64,000 nucleotides of DNA from Mycolicibacterium rhodesiae JS60. Its GTDB lineage: Bacteria > Actinomycetota > Actinomycetes > Mycobacteriales > Mycobacteriaceae. Shown here piece after piece: positions 8,455-16,688 of the stretch. Below the pieces are notes generated by a model. It saw only the letters and a program-made list of their open reading frames with translations, did not search any database and was not told where the DNA came from. How positions within the stretch are numbered: position 1 is the stretch's first letter; each line of letters begins with the position of its first letter. The stretch lies in contig AGIQ01000006.1 of assembly GCA_000230935.2 (NCBI GenBank), forward strand, positions 211,507 to 275,506, written 5' to 3'. The position numbers and the translations under genes were made by a program.

Positions 8455-9059
8455 CGGACCTCCAGGACCGCAAGATCAGCGCTGTGCACGACGCCGAGTG
8501 CAAGGTGCCACGCTTCGAGGCGGTCTGTGTAAGCAGTCTCGGGGCGTGCGCAGCCGTCGTACCAGTCCGCGTGCTGCTCGGATTCCAGGTAGGTGGCGTG
8601 CAAACCGTCCGGGTGAAGCACGAACGGGTCAATCCACCAGCGCCAGCCAATCGCATTAGGGTGTCCGCGGCCATCCGCCAGGGCGTGTAACTGAGCGGTG
8701 ACCTCACGATGGGAGTCGCGGACGCAACGCAGCTCGGCCCAAGGGATGCACAAGTGCGGCCGGTGACCCCATCCTTGCCAGGTGTCGCCCGCCTCGAATC
8801 GCAGTCCGTCACGCCAAATCGCCCAAGCCCAACCGGGTTTGTCGCCAGGACCGCGCCGGTAGCTGGCCTTGGTCTCGCCGCGTTCGAGCTGTGACTCGAT
8901 GGCTTCGGAGTGGAGCCACCAGCCGACCAGGTCAGGCCATGGAGTCTCCGTGAGGAAGGTTCGGGCAGCCGCACACATCGCCCGAGATGCAGCCTGCGCC
9001 GACTTCTCAGCGGCTTCCATCTCGCCGAACAGGTCGTACTGGATCACCGGCGCGGCCAT
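8451..9059 (-). CDS. Hypothetical protein, 202 aa
   Basis: No known family recognised. Trp-rich (about 14 Trp), soluble, starting MAAPVIQYDLFGEMEAAEKS. The opening YDLFGE segment resembles a clamp-binding peptide (QxxLF-type motif, here QYDLF), an inference worth testing because such motifs mark proteins that dock on the DNA polymerase sliding clamp. First gene of the coupled group ending at 7254. Confidence 0.75.
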   Translation of the reverse strand: MAAPVIQYDLFGEMEAAEKSAQAASRAMCAAARTFLTETPWPDLVGWWLHSEAIESQLERGETKASYRRGPGDKPGWAWAIWRDGLRFEAGDTWQGWGHRPHLCIPWAELRCVRDSHREVTAQLHALADGRGHPNAIGWRWWIDPFVLHPDGLHATYLESEQHADWYDGCARPETAYTDRLEAWHLALGVVHSADLAVLEVR

Positions 9060-9089
9060 CGAATCTACTTGCCCTCGTATCTTTCTGGA

Positions 9090-9587
9090 CTAGATGTCCA
9101 CGTCGGCGCTAGGACCTATGCGGACAGTCGGGTTGATGTTCGTCTCACCCTCGTCGGGATCGTTCAGGCCCTTTGCGATGCTTCGCGCCCGCTGGATCTT
9201 GATCCACCTCCACGGAGCGGCCGGTACGCCACGTCCTTGCCGGACGACCTGGCGGAGTTCGCGCAGACGCAGCGTCGAGATCCACCACAGGACGATCACA
9301 GCGTTCAGAGCCAAGCAGCCCCACATCACGCTCTCGCCGCGCCCATCGAGCAGAACCGTCGCAATCCAACCAAGAACGGCCGTGCTAGCCGATAGCCACA
9401 GCAAGCCCGCCAGGCGGAAAGCAATCCCTTCGAGAACCTTTCGCTCAGAAGACGGTTCAGAGAAAGTGGTCATTCCAGCCGCGACCCATCCAAGCGCTTG
9501 GACGACTTCGCCTAGAAGTAGCAGAGCCACGGCTACGAAGAAGGCGGCGACCATGAGGCTCGTTATCACCAAAATCAATGCGGTCAT
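9090..9587 (-). CDS. Small membrane protein with three or four predicted TM segments, 165 aa
   Basis: ATG 9587 is preceded by AAGGGAGG. Hydrophobic stretches at about residues 3-35, 57-80 and 88-106 indicate three or four membrane segments, followed by a charged cytoplasmic tail of about 55 residues. No family recognised. With the two genes upstream (9705-10921) it forms a trio of unrelated-looking membrane proteins on the same strand. Confidence 0.7.
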   Translation of the reverse strand: MTALILVITSLMVAAFFVAVALLLLGEVVQALGWVAAGMTTFSEPSSERKVLEGIAFRLAGLLWLSASTAVLGWIATVLLDGRGESVMWGCLALNAVIVLWWISTLRLRELRQVVRQGRGVPAAPWRWIKIQRARSIAKGLNDPDEGETNINPTVRIGPSADVDI

Positions 9588-9704
9588 GAATCGACGGTCC
9601 TCCCTTGGTGTGACAGCGCGGATACCCTTGTTGGACGGCTCTATCGCTACGTCGGAGACTCAAATGCTCGCGTATGACCGCCTTATTGCGGACGCTGCCC
9701 AGCT

Positions 9705-10265
9705 TCAGATTCTTCCGAAGTTGGCTAGCCGGAACGCGAGGCCCTGGCCGCGCCGTCCAACCGGCGTGGCGCCGGCCACGATGGGCGGGAGTTGCGAGGG
9801 CGCGTCCGGGCCGACGATAAGCGCGGACTTCGTGTGGAGCAGAGAGATCGCTAGTCCGATGAAAAGCGCTGCGGCTATGGACATTACAAGGAATGCGTGG
9901 GTAAGGCCGTTCAGGAGCACAAAGACCAGGCACCCAACCGCGGCAAGTAGGCGCACCTCGGTCCAGATGCTCGTCGCGCGCACGTCGGCCGCGACTGCGC
10001 GTAGCCGCCATTGGTCAATAAGGGGCTCGAGCGCTGCTCCGCCGAGTGCGGCAAGTTCTGCCGGGCCATCGGTGAGACACCAGCGGCAGTAATCCTCGGC
10101 CGCTTGCATCTCCGCACCTTTTCGTGTTGGCCTGTCCCGCAGGCCATGCGCCGCAAGGAACGCCGCGGTCATGTCGGCGTCGCGGCGCAGCCTAACGGCC
10201 GTGTTGTACTTGTTCCACACCTGCGGGTTCATACGTTGAGACGACTCGCTCGATGCGTGGTTCAT
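9705..10265 (-). CDS. Membrane protein with two TM segments, 186 aa
   Basis: ATG 10265 has GGGAGG upstream. The N-terminal 100 residues are soluble with two Cys close together (DYCRWCL); a pair of membrane helices follows at about 107-143, then a basic tail. No homologous family is recognised from sequence. Similar architecture to mycobacteriophage and plasmid membrane proteins of unknown role. Confidence 0.7.
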   Translation of the reverse strand: MNHASSESSQRMNPQVWNKYNTAVRLRRDADMTAAFLAAHGLRDRPTRKGAEMQAAEDYCRWCLTDGPAELAALGGAALEPLIDQWRLRAVAADVRATSIWTEVRLLAAVGCLVFVLLNGLTHAFLVMSIAAALFIGLAISLLHTKSALIVGPDAPSQLPPIVAGATPVGRRGQGLAFRLANFGRI

Positions 10266-10393
10266 ATGGCGATCCTCCCTGCGTGGTGTGACATTTCGTA
10301 CCTTTCACGGGCTGCGCTTCGAGAGCGCGGCGTCGAGTCGTGATAGCTCGCCGCGGCGGTGCTGCATTGCTCAAGTGGTGGGCGGGTGTGCAG

Positions 10394-10921
10394 CTACTCC
10401 TCTGAGAGCTCGGGAAATGGCGGCTTGCCGCAGAGCCGTTGGGTACCGACCTGCGTGAATGCCCACTCCCAGTCTTCGGACGACCAGCGATCATCTTCTG
10501 CGGGACGTTCGTGCTGGAGGATTCTCGTCGCGCGGCGGCGAGCCAGACGGACAGGCGTACGCAGCATTTCGCCAAGGATCAGATAGGCCACTACCACCGA
10601 AGCGATGAGAACTAGCGCTACCCATGCCGACCACTCAAGCCGACCGGCTACGGCGGCCAGAACGATCGCGGCTGCGCCGTCAATCATGAGTACGCCCCAC
10701 CGTCGCAGGAATCGGCTCAAACTTCGCGCAATGACGAGCCCGGGCAACGGAGCGACGAGGGCGAGGTATCCCGCCGCGCCGATGTAACCCCAGACGCCTG
10801 GGCTGATGGATTGAGCCAGCATCGACAGCCCGGTATAGAGCACATAGGTGAGCAGCACAAATCCCAGGAGCGCTCCGAAGGCGGTCGAGTACCGCTGCCG
10901 CCGTGACGAAACCGTGTTCAT
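10394..10921 (-). CDS. Membrane protein with about four TM segments, 175 aa
   Basis: ATG 10921 has AGGAAG 10 nt upstream; an earlier ATG at 10951 is possible. Four hydrophobic segments span roughly residues 14-130, followed by a soluble C-terminus with WSSEDWEWAFTQVGTQRL. No known function. A TGGGGACATGTC element lies upstream at 10978-10989. Confidence 0.7.
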   Translation of the reverse strand: MNTVSSRRQRYSTAFGALLGFVLLTYVLYTGLSMLAQSISPGVWGYIGAAGYLALVAPLPGLVIARSLSRFLRRWGVLMIDGAAAIVLAAVAGRLEWSAWVALVLIASVVVAYLILGEMLRTPVRLARRRATRILQHERPAEDDRWSSEDWEWAFTQVGTQRLCGKPPFPELSEE

Positions 10922-11008
10922 GGCATTGATTCTTCCTCTCAGGTACGACATCGCGAGTTGCGCGCGCGAGCGACATTTGGGGACATGTCGTTGCGCCTTT
11001 TCAGATGG

Positions 11009-12493
11009 CTAGGAACCTTCGGAGATGCCTGACAGTCGTCTGGTCGGGCGGCGGCGAGTGTGGCCTCGAACCGCCTGCTTTCCGCGGGAGTAGGAGACGA
11101 CGGGGATGTCGCCGCCTGCAGCATCTTCTTCCTCAGCCGGCATCTCGCCGTCGGCAGCCTCGGCCAGCATCTCGTCGTCGTCGACGGCGTCGAGCGGTTC
11201 CACCGTGGTGGCGTCGCGTGGGGGCGGGTCGAGTGTCGCGCACTGTTGACTGATGCCGGTTTGCAGCGCAGTGGCGAGGTCGCCGAGGGTTTCTGCCGGG
11301 ATGTCGGCGGCGGCCGCGGCGATTGCGTCTGGCAGTGCGGCGGCCATTTCCCTGGTGCGCTCGACGAGGCGGTCTGGATCGGTGCCTGCTTTGTCGGCAA
11401 ATTTGGCGATTGCGGCCAGGTCGACGGTGCCGAATTTGCTCTTGCCGGCGATCGGCATGGCCACCCTCGATAGCCCCGATGTGGGGTCCGGGTGGTAGGG
11501 CAGCACGCTGGCGACGTCGTAGACCGGGGCGAGGGTCACGCGGTTGCCGAGCAGGATCACGCTGTAGTTCTTCGCGTGGCCGTCCGGAGCTCCGAGCAGG
11601 TACTGGGCGACCACCATGTCGGTGAAGCGGTCGACGTCGCGCTGCTCGGCGTGAGAAGCCAGGAGCTTGGCGATGGTGACAGCGGACGGGCCACCGTCGG
11701 CGGCGTACTTCTTTGAAGGCCAGACGGATAACGCCTGGCACATGTCTTCCTGGTGCAGACGCACGACTGTGCCGTCCTTCTGGGCGACGCGGTCGTATCG
11801 GGTGACGACGATCGCCGGAACACCTTCGAACTCTTGGTATTCGGTGTGGGCGGCCGCAATTCCAATGGCCGGCAATGCCTTCTGGCAGAGGTGCTCGTTG
11901 AGGGCTTGGCCGCGGAACTGGGTGATCCCAGGTTTGATGATATGGGTGCTTGCGGCGTTGCCGTGTCCCGTGGCCCATCCGTCACTGGTGCGCACCGCGG
12001 TGAATTTGGCCTGCATCCCGGCCAAGCTCCAGCGTTCTTCAGCGCCTGGCCAGCGTCCAGGGTTGGCGATGAGCGTGCGGAGGCGGTCGGCGATGTCGGC
12101 ATCGCTGAGGGGTTCGGTGTGGCCGGTCTGGGCGAGGACGTCGGCGAGTTCCTCGACGGGGGCGATTTGGACGGCGCCGGCGCAGTCGCGACCTAGGTGG
12201 CGCAGGAGCGCGGAGGTGTTGCGCGCGGAGACGCCATATTGAGCGGCCCATCCTTCGCGCACTCTGTTGTCCTCGGGAAGCAGGCCGGATAGCCAGGGCG
12301 CGGTCTTCTGATGCGGGTAGGTCACCCCCGTGCGCATCGGCATCGACAGCGACAAGGGCGTGAGGCGGCCGGACTCGCGTGCGTAGTCGTCGGCGTAGGT
12401 GAAGCGCGGCCGGCCGAAGTCGTGGGTGATTACCCCGGCGAGGCGGCGGTTGAGGACGACGACCAGGCCGTCGCCGCCCTTCGACGCTGTCAC
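11009..12493 (-). CDS. hipA: HipA-family Ser/Thr kinase toxin
   Basis: 494 aa, typical HipA length plus a C-terminal tail of about 70 residues. Family landmarks in order: the N-terminal domain with SLSMPMR and LSGLLPEDN; the glycine/Lys region SLAGMQAKF; the ATP-site strand THIIKP; VTRYDR; HQEDMCQAL; the catalytic loop GAPDGHAKN; and APVYDV for metal binding. HipA kinases phosphorylate glutamyl-tRNA synthetase or similar targets and induce dormancy. The start GTG 12493 overlaps the hipB stop (GTGA), so the antitoxin is made first. The acidic Asp/Glu-rich segment at residues 420-460 followed by a basic end is unusual and may affect HipB contact. Confidence 0.92.
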   Translation of the reverse strand: MTASKGGDGLVVVLNRRLAGVITHDFGRPRFTYADDYARESGRLTPLSLSMPMRTGVTYPHQKTAPWLSGLLPEDNRVREGWAAQYGVSARNTSALLRHLGRDCAGAVQIAPVEELADVLAQTGHTEPLSDADIADRLRTLIANPGRWPGAEERWSLAGMQAKFTAVRTSDGWATGHGNAASTHIIKPGITQFRGQALNEHLCQKALPAIGIAAAHTEYQEFEGVPAIVVTRYDRVAQKDGTVVRLHQEDMCQALSVWPSKKYAADGGPSAVTIAKLLASHAEQRDVDRFTDMVVAQYLLGAPDGHAKNYSVILLGNRVTLAPVYDVASVLPYHPDPTSGLSRVAMPIAGKSKFGTVDLAAIAKFADKAGTDPDRLVERTREMAAALPDAIAAAAADIPAETLGDLATALQTGISQQCATLDPPPRDATTVEPLDAVDDDEMLAEAADGEMPAEEEDAAGGDIPVVSYSRGKQAVRGHTRRRPTRRLSGISEGS

Positions 12494-12777
12494 GGTTGAC
12501 CGGTCGGCTGCTGAAGCTGGTCGATCAAGTCGAGTGCGGCTTGCTCAGCGTCGTTCAGTGGTACTTCTTCGGTGACACCAAGGCGGTAGTCGAGCGCATT
12601 GGCTACGGCGATGAAGGCGCTGATCTCACCGTTGAGACCGTTCTCGATGCGGCCCACCAGCTGGCGTGACACCCCGGATCGGTTGGCGACATCCCGCTGG
12701 GTCAGGCCAGCGGCGATGCGTGCATGGCGGAGCTGTGCACCGATCCCTGCGAGCACTTCTTCGATCAAACCAGCCAT
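12490..12777 (-). CDS. hipB: HipB-like XRE antitoxin/repressor
   Basis: 95 aa. A Cro/C1-type helix-turn-helix covers residues about 14-70 (LRHARIAAGLTQRDVANRSG, then VSRQLVGRIENGLNG). In hipBA systems this protein dimerises, binds palindromic operators ahead of its gene and neutralises HipA. ATG 12777 is chosen because the helix-turn-helix domain fits from there; the first operator begins 3 nt upstream of it. Five related 18-bp palindromes lie in the upstream region. Confidence 0.9.
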   Translation of the reverse strand: MAGLIEEVLAGIGAQLRHARIAAGLTQRDVANRSGVSRQLVGRIENGLNGEISAFIAVANALDYRLGVTEEVPLNDAEQAALDLIDQLQQPTGQP

Positions 12778-12779
12778 AC

Positions 12780-12825
12780 TGTCATGGTACCATAACAAGC
12801 TAACCCATGTCATGGTTCCGTGACA
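12780..12825. promoter_or_regulatory. Proximal HipB operator pair
   Basis: Two palindromes immediately upstream of hipB: TGTCATGGTACCATAACA at 12780-12797 and TGTCATGGTTCCGTGACA at 12808-12825. They start 28 bp apart with a 10-bp spacer. Both fit TGTCAyGG-N2-CC-rTrACA and overlap the expected promoter, so HipB binding should block hipBA transcription. Confidence 0.8.
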
Positions 12826-12988
12826 CGGAGCAGTTGCCGGCCACGCCCTGAGCGCCTCTCAGTCACACGCCCGTTGCATCACCACCGCTACCCGGAAAGG
12901 GATCTCTGTGCTGGCTGTATGACTATCGCGGCGGCCTGCCGGCGGCGCTCGTCAGTTCGGCGCCCGGGCCGCTCTCGGGGTACCGCGT

Positions 12989-13062
12989 TGTCATGGTATC
13001 GCGACAAGCTAGGTCATGTTACGGTATCGCAACAAGCTGCCCGAAGTTACGGTATCGCGACA
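12989..13062. promoter_or_regulatory. Distal array of three HipB-type operators
   Basis: Three further copies of the same 18-bp element at 12989-13006, 13017-13034 and 13045-13062, again exactly 28 bp apart, with spacers that also begin AGCT as in the proximal pair. They lie about 210 bp upstream of the proximal pair and just past the stop of the next gene. Half-sites are less symmetric than in the proximal pair (TGTCATGGTATCGCGACA type). Confidence 0.75.
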
Positions 13063-13065
13063 CCG

Positions 13066-13497
13066 CTATTCGCTCCATTTCGAGCCCGGAGAGGCTTGCG
13101 GCCGCCCTCCGCGCGGACGGCCGCTCAGTTCATGCTCCGCGGAGAACCATTTGTTGTTCCATATGGCCGCCTCTGTCGCTTCGTCGATGGTGGTCAGCCC
13201 GGGCCCGAAGGTGTCGTAGACCTCGAGCGCGAGTTGCATGCTGGCGGCCAGGGCGGGCAGCGCCTCGGTCAGCCATCGCTGGCTGGTGTCGTCGAACTCG
13301 GTCAGAAGCTTTCTCGCTGCGGGATCCTCGGGGTGCGCCCTTTCCCGCAAGGTGGCTGCCGACCGGGTGAGTTGAGCGATGACCTGTTGACCGTCGAGGA
13401 GTTCGCGCGCCAGGGCGCGCAGTGTCGCCTCCGGGTCCATGGCGAAGACGCCTTCCTCGCTGGATCCGGCCGGGCCGCCGACGTCGTTCACAGGCAT
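13066..13497 (-). CDS. Hypothetical helical protein, 143 aa
   Basis: Predicted mostly alpha-helical and acidic (ATLRALARELLDGQQVIAQL and similar); no family recognised. Start could be ATG 13497 or ATG 13440; the latter has AGGAAGG upstream. The length and helix pattern are reminiscent of small T7SS-type helical proteins, but there is no WxG or YxxxD/E motif in place, so this is not claimed. Same strand as the two upstream genes. Confidence 0.65.
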   Translation of the reverse strand: MPVNDVGGPAGSSEEGVFAMDPEATLRALARELLDGQQVIAQLTRSAATLRERAHPEDPAARKLLTEFDDTSQRWLTEALPALAASMQLALEVYDTFGPGLTTIDEATEAAIWNNKWFSAEHELSGRPRGGRPQASPGSKWSE

Positions 13498-13557
13498 GCA
13501 CCGATCGTCGCACGCGAAGCCGTGACCGGCGTCGATGCCACGTCCCCTCGCGGTGCG

Positions 13558-14331
13558 CTACGGTGCTTCGCCGGCTGGGTTGCCCTTGACTTCGTAGGTG
13601 GTGATGCGGGTGCCGTTGGCGGCGTCGCCGCGGGTGTGTGGTTGCACCCACGACTGGCCGCCGGACTTGTACCGCCGAATGTGCCCGCGGACGTTGTGCA
13701 GGGGACGGACGGGCTCCGGTGGCGGCGGGGTTGGCTGGCTGGTCGACGTCGAGGGGTTTGCATCGACGAGCACAGTGGTGAGCTCGTTGCGCGGCTCCGG
13801 TGGGATCTGGACGCGGTAGTGGCCGGGGCGCACTTCGTCGGCGTCGACCCTGGGCTGGTGCAGGTAGGCCAGGATGTCGTACGCCTTTTCGTAGGCGCGT
13901 TGTTCGTGGGCTTGCTTCTCGGCCCAGCGCTTGGCGGAGACGTCGGCGCGGCGGGTGAAGCGGCCCGCATGGTCCACGTGGATCCTGTCCGGAGCGTCGT
14001 AGAAGTTGTTGATGCGCCGCCCGGAGATGACCACGAAGGTGACGAGGGTGCCGGCCGAGGACGAGCCGACGTGCGCGCCCACCCGGTAGTAGCCTTCGGA
14101 CCACTCCAACCAGGTCTGTGTGAACGGGGGCAGCAGGACGTCGGTGGTCTGGCGCGCGGGCATCTCGCCGACGACGACGAACGGTGTTGCGGAGAGAAAC
14201 ATGGTCCGGATCTGGTGGAGCCGCCGCACGGTGAATGCCTCGGCGCCCTCCCCCGGCGCGGGCCGGGGTGTCAGCTTGGCTTGCTTGGTTGCGGCGCGGA
14301 TCTGTTCACGGACGGGATACGCGAGGCTCAC
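13558..14331 (-). CDS. Hypothetical protein with C-terminal RGHxRR motif, 257 aa
   Basis: The N-terminal 150 residues are a mixed fold containing VVVGEMPARQTTDVLLPPF; a Pro/Thr-rich linker covers about 195-205. The C-terminus ends with VRGHIRRYKSGGQSWVQPHT, a His/Arg/Trp/Pro-rich motif seen at the end of many actinophage and plasmid proteins. A second, weaker version of the motif ends the frameshifted gene at 45753-46468. Function unknown. Confidence 0.75.
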   Translation of the reverse strand: MSLAYPVREQIRAATKQAKLTPRPAPGEGAEAFTVRRLHQIRTMFLSATPFVVVGEMPARQTTDVLLPPFTQTWLEWSEGYYRVGAHVGSSSAGTLVTFVVISGRRINNFYDAPDRIHVDHAGRFTRRADVSAKRWAEKQAHEQRAYEKAYDILAYLHQPRVDADEVRPGHYRVQIPPEPRNELTTVLVDANPSTSTSQPTPPPPEPVRPLHNVRGHIRRYKSGGQSWVQPHTRGDAANGTRITTYEVKGNPAGEAP

Positions 14332-14352
14332 CTGTCGATCATCGCTCAGGGG

Positions 14353-14649
14353 TCACACGCCTAGTGGGTAGTCCGCCGTCGTGATCTCGGTGTAGTCGGT
14401 CCAGTCGTCGTACTTCTTGAGCACTTCGCCGAGGTAGATGATGTGGAGCTGGCCGGCGGTGACTTCGGCGCGGATGGCCGTGTCCGGCTGGAGGTAGCGG
14501 CTGCCGGTGATCAGGTCAGTTGAGCCATCTCGGAGGGTGACGCGGACGCCGCCAGTGCCGGCGGCGAGGTTCTCGCGGAAGTAGCTTTCCGACGCCGGGG
14601 ACATGGCGGTGGCTAGTGGCCCGTCTGTGACAAAGAACCGTGTGGTCAT
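14353..14649 (-). CDS. Hypothetical protein, 98 aa
   Basis: ATG 14649 follows GAGAGGA. It reads as a small all-beta or alpha/beta domain (RVTLRDGSTDLITGSRYLQP, then AGQLHIIYLGEVLKKY). No known family. Last gene of the minus-strand group and divergent from the ardC gene; the 287-bp gap to 14937 should hold promoters for both. Confidence 0.7.
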   Translation of the reverse strand: MTTRFFVTDGPLATAMSPASESYFRENLAAGTGGVRVTLRDGSTDLITGSRYLQPDTAIRAEVTAGQLHIIYLGEVLKKYDDWTDYTEITTADYPLGV

Positions 14650-14936
14650 GGTGGGGTCCTCTCGTATGGGGTGTCTCGACATCAGCACTGTAGGAAACGA
14701 TGGTGCACAGGCCGGGGGAGAACGTCGTTGACCAGCGCAGATGGCGATGCCGTGCAATCAGGCTGGGCGTAGCAGTTGGCGCCCGCGACTGGGGACGAAA
14801 AATGTCTGGGCGGCGGCGGCGGAATCGGGGCGCGCCTCGAGTACTCCTTTTGTAGGACGCAGTGATTCCAGCCTTCCTCGCCGGGCTGGCGCTACAGACG
14901 GTAGCGGTCCTCACCGTCGCGAAGGAGGTTCACGTC

Positions 14937-15887
14937 GTGTGCCGAGCCACCACCGATCCCGGAGGGCCGCGTCGCTGCTCCGGTGACACCCGGGCCAACT
15001 ACGTGCCGGCGGCGGGGATCAAGCAGGTCAGCTTCGCCGATAAGTCGACGCGCGCGGAGGCGATCCGCGCCGAGATCGACAACGCGATCGCCAATCTCAA
15101 TACCGCCGAGCAGTGGCAGGACTGGTTGGAGTACGCGAGCCAGTTCCCGACCTACAGCCTGCAGAACCAGTTGCTGATCCGGATGCAGCGTCGTGATGCG
15201 ACGTTCGTCGGCGGTCTGAAGAAGGTGTGGAACAAGAAGTACAACCGCTCGCTGAAGGTGGGTGCGAAGGCCATCTGGATCCGGGCGCCGAAGTTCGTCA
15301 AGAAGAAGAAGGACGACGGCACCGAGGACGAGGTGTTGACCGGGTTCATCGACGTGCCCGTCTTCGACGTCTCCGACACCAAGGGTCCTGCGCTGCCACA
15401 GCGGCCGGAGGTGCCCTACAGCCGTGAAGAGGGTGTCGCGCCGCCGGACATGGGCCCCGCACTGGAGAAGCAGGTCGCCGGGCATGGGTACACCGTCGAG
15501 TACCTGGCGTTGGCGGCGGGCGGCCCGGAGGGTTACACCGACCACGTGAGCAAGAAGGTGGTGGTGAGCACCGCGTTCAGTGATGCTCACCAGAAGACGG
15601 TCCTGGCTCACGAGTTGGCCCACATCGAGCTCGGTCACATGGAGCAGGTCCACGACTACCACTCCGGACCGGACGGCAAGCGACCCGACATGGAGATCGA
15701 GGCCGAGAGCGTGGCCTACGTGATCGGCCGCCACTTCGGGCTGAACCCGGCCGGCAGTTCGTTCTCCTACATCGACGGCTGGGCCAAGGGTGACAAGGAG
15801 AAGGTCCGCAAGACCGGCGAGCGCGTCGTGAAGGCCTGCGGCACCATCCTTGGCCGGCTGCCCCTGCCGGCCCCGAGCGCGACCTGA
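14937..15887 (+). CDS. ardC: ArdC-like antirestriction protein with zincin domain and N-terminal tag
   Basis: 316 aa. GTG 14937 is the start: GAAGGAGG lies 8 nt upstream and the protein then begins with the shared tag VCRATTDPGGPRRCSGDTR. Residues about 35-125 form the ArdC/DUF1738 single-stranded-DNA-binding domain (QWQDWLEYASQFPTYSLQNQ, GLKKVWNKK, GAKAIWIRAP). Residues about 215-275 are the zincin-type metallopeptidase with H225-E226-x-x-H229 (VLAHELAHIELGH) and a downstream Glu helix (MEIEAESVAYV). ArdC of plasmid pSa protects incoming ssDNA from restriction and has been shown to be carried into recipients. Here it leads an operon with the genes at 15914, 16068 and 16685. Confidence 0.9.
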   Translation: MCRATTDPGGPRRCSGDTRANYVPAAGIKQVSFADKSTRAEAIRAEIDNAIANLNTAEQWQDWLEYASQFPTYSLQNQLLIRMQRRDATFVGGLKKVWNKKYNRSLKVGAKAIWIRAPKFVKKKKDDGTEDEVLTGFIDVPVFDVSDTKGPALPQRPEVPYSREEGVAPPDMGPALEKQVAGHGYTVEYLALAAGGPEGYTDHVSKKVVVSTAFSDAHQKTVLAHELAHIELGHMEQVHDYHSGPDGKRPDMEIEAESVAYVIGRHFGLNPAGSSFSYIDGWAKGDKEKVRKTGERVVKACGTILGRLPLPAPSAT

Positions 15888-15913
15888 CCAGCAGCAGAAA
15901 GGAATACCGAGCC

Positions 15914-16075
15914 GTGACAAGCCCAGACGTTCCCGGTGATGGCGTGGAGATCATCGTCGAGGACCCCACCACCCACGAGAAGCACACCTTTACCGGCGCC
16001 ACCGAAGAGGAGGCGACCGCGGCTGCGGAGCGCTTCTTCGGCGCCGACGACATCGAGGAGACCGATCATGCCTAA
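15914..16075 (+). CDS. Small acidic protein, 53 aa
   Basis: GTG 15914 with AGAAAGGA upstream opens a short frame (TSPDVPGDGVEIIVEDP start, EERFFGADDIEET-like acidic end). Its last 8 nt overlap the next gene's start at 16068. The strand-strand-helix feel (VEIIVEDPTTHEKHTFTGAT, then an Ala/Glu helix) suggests a compact alpha/beta fold. Unknown function; possibly a DNA mimic, given the strong acidity and the antirestriction neighbour, but that is speculation. Confidence 0.65.
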   Translation: MTSPDVPGDGVEIIVEDPTTHEKHTFTGATEEEATAAAERFFGADDIEETDHA

Positions 16076-16688
16076 CACCACCAGCACCGAACCGACTCGC
16101 GAAGACCTGACGCATGAACTGCGCGAGGTCCAAGCGCAACTGGACAAGGCGCGCCGCCGCCGCGACGCCGACGCGATCGCCTACGCCGCCACGCCCGACG
16201 GTGCCGCCGAGACGTTCCGCCGGTTCGAGCTGTCCCGCGACGAGGCCGAGCGCAAGCAGTTGAAGACGACGTATCTGTCGGGGTTGAAGATGGCCGCCGA
16301 GGAGTTCGAGGAACGCGGCAGGCGTGGCAACGCCGGCGCCGGTGACGGGGCCCTGGCCGTCATCCCGGTCGGTGCGTTCACCGATCCGGTCGCCAGGGTG
16401 CTCGTTCAGCACCGTGTCATGGGCACGTTCCGCAACAGCATCGAGTCGCTGGAGACCAGCAAGGTCACTGTGACGTTGTTGCGCCTGTTGCCCGATGGGC
16501 AGACCCGCAAGCGTTCCCGTGTTGAGGCCACAGCCGAATTCGGTGTGCTGGAAGCTGATTTGGCGGCCGTGGTGGCCGAAGCCTGCAGTGATCCGGCCGT
16601 GCTGAAGCGGCTGCGCAGCTCCCTTTTCGACGAGGAGGCAGCCAACGCGCTGACTGCCGCGATCGCCGAGCGGAGCGCCGCCCTGTGA
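16068..16688 (+). CDS. Hypothetical coiled-coil protein, 206 aa
   Basis: ATG 16068 has GAGGAG upstream and overlaps the 53-aa gene by 8 nt. Residues about 10-95 form a charged coiled coil; the remainder is a small globular domain. The stop overlaps the next start as GTGA. No family recognised. Part of the ardC operon, so possibly an early-transfer or establishment protein. Confidence 0.75.
   Translation: MPNTTSTEPTREDLTHELREVQAQLDKARRRRDADAIAYAATPDGAAETFRRFELSRDEAERKQLKTTYLSGLKMAAEEFEERGRRGNAGAGDGALAVIPVGAFTDPVARVLVQHRVMGTFRNSIESLETSKVTVTLLRLLPDGQTRKRSRVEATAEFGVLEADLAAVVAEACSDPAVLKRLRSSLFDEEAANALTAAIAERSAAL

Noticed and set aside
13066..13497. WXG100 assignment for the 143-aa helical protein
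   Set aside because: The helical pattern is suggestive, but the WxG and YxxxD/E motifs are not in place.
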